DNA from: Trichobilharzia szidati
Lineage: Eukaryota > Platyhelminthes > Trematoda > Strigeidida > Schistosomatidae
NCBI GenBank assembly: GCA_944472155.2
Contig: OX235277.1
Span: 35,164,804-35,228,803 of the forward strand
DNA: 64,000 bases
Direction: 5' to 3'
In this document: one piece after another, positions 61,601-64,000 of the stretch
Position numbering within the stretch: position 1 is the first letter of the stretch
Layout of the letters: each line of letters begins with the position of its first letter
Notes under the pieces: model-generated
Told to the model about the DNA's origin: nothing
Seen by the model: the letters and a program-made list of their open reading frames with translations, nothing else
Databases searched by the model: none
Made by a program: the position numbers and the translations under genes

Positions 61601-63574
61601 CTTCGTCAAGCCTTGCACACAGATGTACGACGAGAACATGTGTGATGTGACTATCGGAACTGCGATCAACTTACAGATTGCATACTGACTGCATCGCCCA
61701 GTTCACAAATCACAGATGTCACTACTCACCAGTTCAGTCTCACGAGTAGTGACACATTGCAGACAAATGACGCCATCTCTCTCCCGCTCTCTCTCTCTCC
61801 CTCTATCTCTCTCTCGCTTTCTCTCGCTTCATCCAACTCTACCTGTATCTCTGACTTTTTCAGTTATTGGTGAGAAATGAAGTGGACTCACGTGTCGTGG
61901 TTTCTACAGCCGACGCCATCTCCTTCGCCGTGATAACTGCAGCTTCTGAAGAAGGTGAAAATCACATGCATCCGAATTAGAAATCGACAAATGCATCATT
62001 TTATGTAAGGAGGTTGACTTGACCTCCAGGATATCGTCACGTCGCTCTGCGTATACTCGTTCACGTGAGATGTCTGGAGCGTGTTCAGTCTTCCTCTGTG
62101 GGTGGGTGGTTGGGTGGGTGTATACAGTGTTACTGTCACTTGTTGAAAATCACATCATTCCCGTGGTTAATGATTTCCACTTCGACTGTGTATTCACGTA
62201 TATTCGTCTAATGCCTAGTCTCTCTCAGTAAACGCCTCCATTTCTTTCATTCGGCCAACAATCAATCAGTTGACATTTGCTCCATCATCACATCGTGTTA
62301 GAACTCTACCGAATAGAATGGTGGTATTCTCAAACACCTTGATTCCTTCCCTCTCATCTGTCATCCTCAAGCCGAAATAATCGCTTCCATCCACATTCAG
62401 AATACATCTCTACTCCTTCGTCAAGCCTTGCACACAGATGTACGACGAGAACATGTGTGATGTGACTATCGAACTGCGATCAACTTACAGATTGCATACT
62501 GACTGCATCGCCCAGTTCACAAATCACAGATGTCACTACTCACCAGTTCAGTCTCACGAGTAGTGACACATTGCAGACAAATGACGCCATCTCTCTCCCG
62601 CTCTCTCTCTCTCCCTCTATCTCTCTCTCGCTTTCTCTCGCTTCATCCAACTCTACCTGTATCTCTGACTTTTTCAGTTATTGGTGAGAAATGAAGTGGA
62701 CTCACGTGTCGTGGTTTCTACAGCCGACGCCATCTCCTTCGCCGTGGTAACTGCAGCTTCTGAAGAAGGTGAAAATCACATGCATCCGAATTAGAAATCG
62801 ACAAATGCATCATTTTATGTAAGGAGGTTGACTTGACCTCCAAGATATCGTCACGTCGCTCTGCGTATACTTGTTCACGTGAGATGTCTGGAGCGTGTTC
62901 AGTCTTCCTCTGTGGGTGGGTGGTTGGGTGGGTGTATACAGTGTTACTGTCACTTGTTGAAAATCACATCATTCCCGTGGTTAATGATTTCCACTTCGAC
63001 TGTGTATTCACGTATATTCGTCTAATGCCTAGTCTCTCTCAGTAAACGCCTCCATTTCTTTCATTCGGCCAACAATCAATCAGTTGACATTTGCTCCATC
63101 ATCACATCGTGTTAGAACTCTACCGAATAGAATGGTGGTATTCTCAAACACCTTGATTCCCTCCCTCTCATCTGTCATCCTCAAGCCGAAATAATCGCTT
63201 CCACCCACATTCAGAATACATCTCTACTCCTTCGTCAAGCCTTGCACACAGATGTACGACGAGAACATGTGTGATGTGACTATCGGAACTGCGATCAACT
63301 TACAGATTGCATACTGACTGCATCGCCCAGTTCACAAATCACAGATGTCACTACTCACCAGTTCAGTCTCACGAGTAGTGACACATTGCAGACAAATGAC
63401 GCCATCTCTCTCCCGCTCTCTCTCTCTCCCTCTATCTCTCTCTCGCTTTCTCTCGCTTCATCCAACTCTACCTGTATCTCTGACTTTTTCAGTTATTGGT
63501 GAGAAATGAAGTGGACTCACGTGTCGTGGTTTCTACAGCCGACGCCATCTCCTTCGCCGTGATAACTGCAGCTT
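28669..63574 (-). CDS. 44 tandem 54-bp type-A micro-exons
   Basis: Each unit has the acceptor GTGATTTTCACCTTCTTCAG, 54 bases and the donor GTGAGTCC on the minus strand. Phase 1 is open: AAVTTAKEMASAVETTT plus a split CAA (Gln), so n copies encode n x 18 residues, at least 792 here. Exons (left ends, each 54 long): 28669, 29484, 30299, 31098, 31917, 32716, 33531, 34332, 35146, 35965, 36780, 37583, 38384, 39198, 40017, 40832, 41631, 42445, 43259, 44073, 44887, 45705, 46517, 47335, 48150, 48965, 49763, 50580, 51384, 52199, 53001, 53803, 54605, 55403, 56205, 57018, 57817, 58635, 59449, 60263, 61077, 61892, 62706, 63521. The only exon variant noticed is Thr to Ile at residue 4 in the copies at 59449, 60263, 61077, 61892 and 63521. 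An Ala/Thr-rich secreted repeat could carry O-glycans. Splice signals and frame are seen; use in mRNA is inferred. Confidence 0.6.
28786..28804. repeat. GGAGGT-N7-ACCTCC inverted repeat, in each unit
   Basis: A 6-bp perfect inverted repeat with a 7-base spacer lies about 65 bases upstream (gene sense) of the micro-exon. In the isolated copies at 14.4 and 17.1 kb the right arm is ACCTCG, so the full symmetry is an array feature. A possible protein-binding palindrome; no function shown. Confidence 0.5.
28877..28895 (+). other. Four-run G-quadruplex motif, in most units
   Basis: GGGTGGGTGGTTGGGTGGG fits the G3+N1-7 rule for intramolecular quadruplexes. The example is in the first unit. In some copies (for example near 45107, 47551, 48366, 49985, 52420, 55625, 56430, and the isolated copies at 14.5 and 17.2 kb) the third run reads GGC, which breaks it. 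In gene orientation it lies upstream of each micro-exon on the template strand. Confidence 0.7.
31098..42445. repeat. Higher-order repeat, five units, about 4.05 kb
   Basis: Unit lengths and variants recur every five units: the series 814, 819, 815, 803/799 starts at 34332 and again at 38384 (spacing 4052). A unit with the rare CTCTCTCTCGCCCTC tract and the ATCGAACTG deletion occurs near 34909-35040 and again near 38961-39090. The GTGATAGAAC variant recurs near 33119, 37187 and 41235. A less exact earlier round can be seen from about 31 kb. Confidence 0.8.
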
Positions 63575-64000
63575 CTGAAGAAGGTGAAAATCACATGCAT
63601 CCGAATTAGAAATCGACAAATGCATCATTTTATGTAAGGAGGTTGACTTGACCTCCAAGGTATCGTCACGCCTCTCTGCGTATGCCTGTTCACGTGAGAT
63701 GTCTGGAGCGTGTTCAGTCTTCCTGTGTCGGTGGGTGGGTGGTTGGGTGGGTGTATACAGTGTTACTGTCACTTGTTGAAAATCACATCATTCCCGTGGT
63801 TAATGATTTCCACTTCGACTGTGTATTCACGTATATTCGTCTAATGCCTAGTCTCTCTCAGTAAACGCCTCCATTTCTTTCATTCGGCCAACAATCAATC
63901 AGTTGACATTTGCTCCATCATCACATCGTGTTAGAACTCTACCGAATAGAATGGTGGTATTCTCAAACACCTTGATTCCCTCCCTCTCATCTGTCATCCT

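Larger units (their letters stand above)
28117..64000. repeat. Tandem array of 800-819-bp units, at least 44 copies
   Basis: From about 28117 to the window edge the sequence is a head-to-tail array, entered mid-unit and still continuing at 64000. Unit lengths measured between micro-exons range from 798 to 819 bases; most of the difference is in the CT tract. Units are nearly identical, with recurring single-base variants that define subtypes: CTCTGTGGG versus TGTGTCGGTGGG before the G-rich tract, GTGTTAGAAC versus GTGATAGAAC, ATCGGAACTG versus ATCGAACTG, CTTGCAG versus CTTACAG. The recurring plus-strand (70, 60, 63 codons) and minus-strand (79, 72 codons) ORFs are consequences of repetition and are not annotated as genes. 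The unit contains the type-A micro-exon known from outside the array. Confidence 0.97.

Noticed and set aside
14293..63772. Recurring 79-codon minus-strand ORF ending in RRRRWRRL
   Set aside because: It overlaps the micro-exon in a frame that contains a stop and crosses the acceptor site; type-1 units with the CTCTGTGGG variant lose it. The phase-1 exon reading agrees with the neighbouring exons, this one does not.
28796..63864. Recurring 60- and 70-codon plus-strand ORFs in the array units
   Set aside because: They begin at a TTG (70-codon) or inside the unit (60-codon), have no domain, and recur only because the unit repeats; small unit variants switch between the two lengths, as expected for unconstrained sequence.
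28117..64000. CRISPR-like or bacterial array
   Set aside because: Units are 0.8 kb, without unique spacers, and the surrounding sequence is eukaryotic with introns and retroelements.

Overview
The window is eukaryotic and looks like a parasitic flatworm (blood-fluke-like) genome. It is AT-rich, has almost no long ORFs, and carries decayed non-LTR and Penelope-like retrotransposons and tRNA-derived SINE-like pieces. It also contains very short symmetric exons with canonical GT/AG sites, which recalls the micro-exon genes (MEGs) known from schistosomes. The species is an inference; nothing in the sequence names it.

Layout. Positions 1-1.8 kb hold a broken non-LTR retrotransposon (+). Positions 2.1-5.2 kb hold a second, more decayed one (-). 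Positions 5.2-9.1 kb are unassigned. From 9.14 kb to the right edge I read one minus-strand gene, transcribed from high to low coordinates, with its 5' end beyond base 64000. In transcript order it has: at least 44 near-identical copies of a 54-bp micro-exon (one per roughly 800-819-bp tandem repeat, 28.1-64 kb); larger exons at 26.7, 23.1, 22.0 and 21.7 kb that look like pieces of extracellular beta-sandwich (fibronectin-III-like) domains; a run of 54/60-bp micro-exons at 19.7, 18.6, 17.8, 17.0, 16.1, 15.4 and 14.3 kb; a 48-bp exon at 12.3 kb; and a terminal exon at 9.14-9.24 kb coding one transmembrane helix, a short basic tail and a stop. Apart from the 5' edge of the 22-kb exon, which is unresolved, every exon is phase 1 at both ends where it can be checked, a multiple of 3 long, open in that frame and flanked by AG and GT. 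All predicted junction codons are sense codons. This fits a type I membrane glycoprotein with a long Ala/Thr-rich repeat region. I do not recognise the gene.

The 28.1-64 kb region is a tandem array of at least 44 units. Each unit holds the micro-exon, a plus-strand four-run G-tract motif, an 11-bp perfect hairpin and a length-variable CT/GA tract. Part of the array (about 31-42.4 kb) has a five-unit higher-order period of about 4.05 kb. The 14-20.5 kb segment is a tandem duplication of a three-exon module that includes two ancestral-looking copies of the array micro-exon, so the array is best explained as a local expansion of an existing exon. The alternative is that it is a satellite that captured an exon and is not spliced at every copy.

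Other content: a Penelope-like GIY-YIG fragment at 24.7-25.3 kb with related fragments at 10.2-10.9 and 23.7-24.2 kb, two long near-perfect inverted repeats (11.7 and 26.4-26.6 kb), and several SINE-like pieces.
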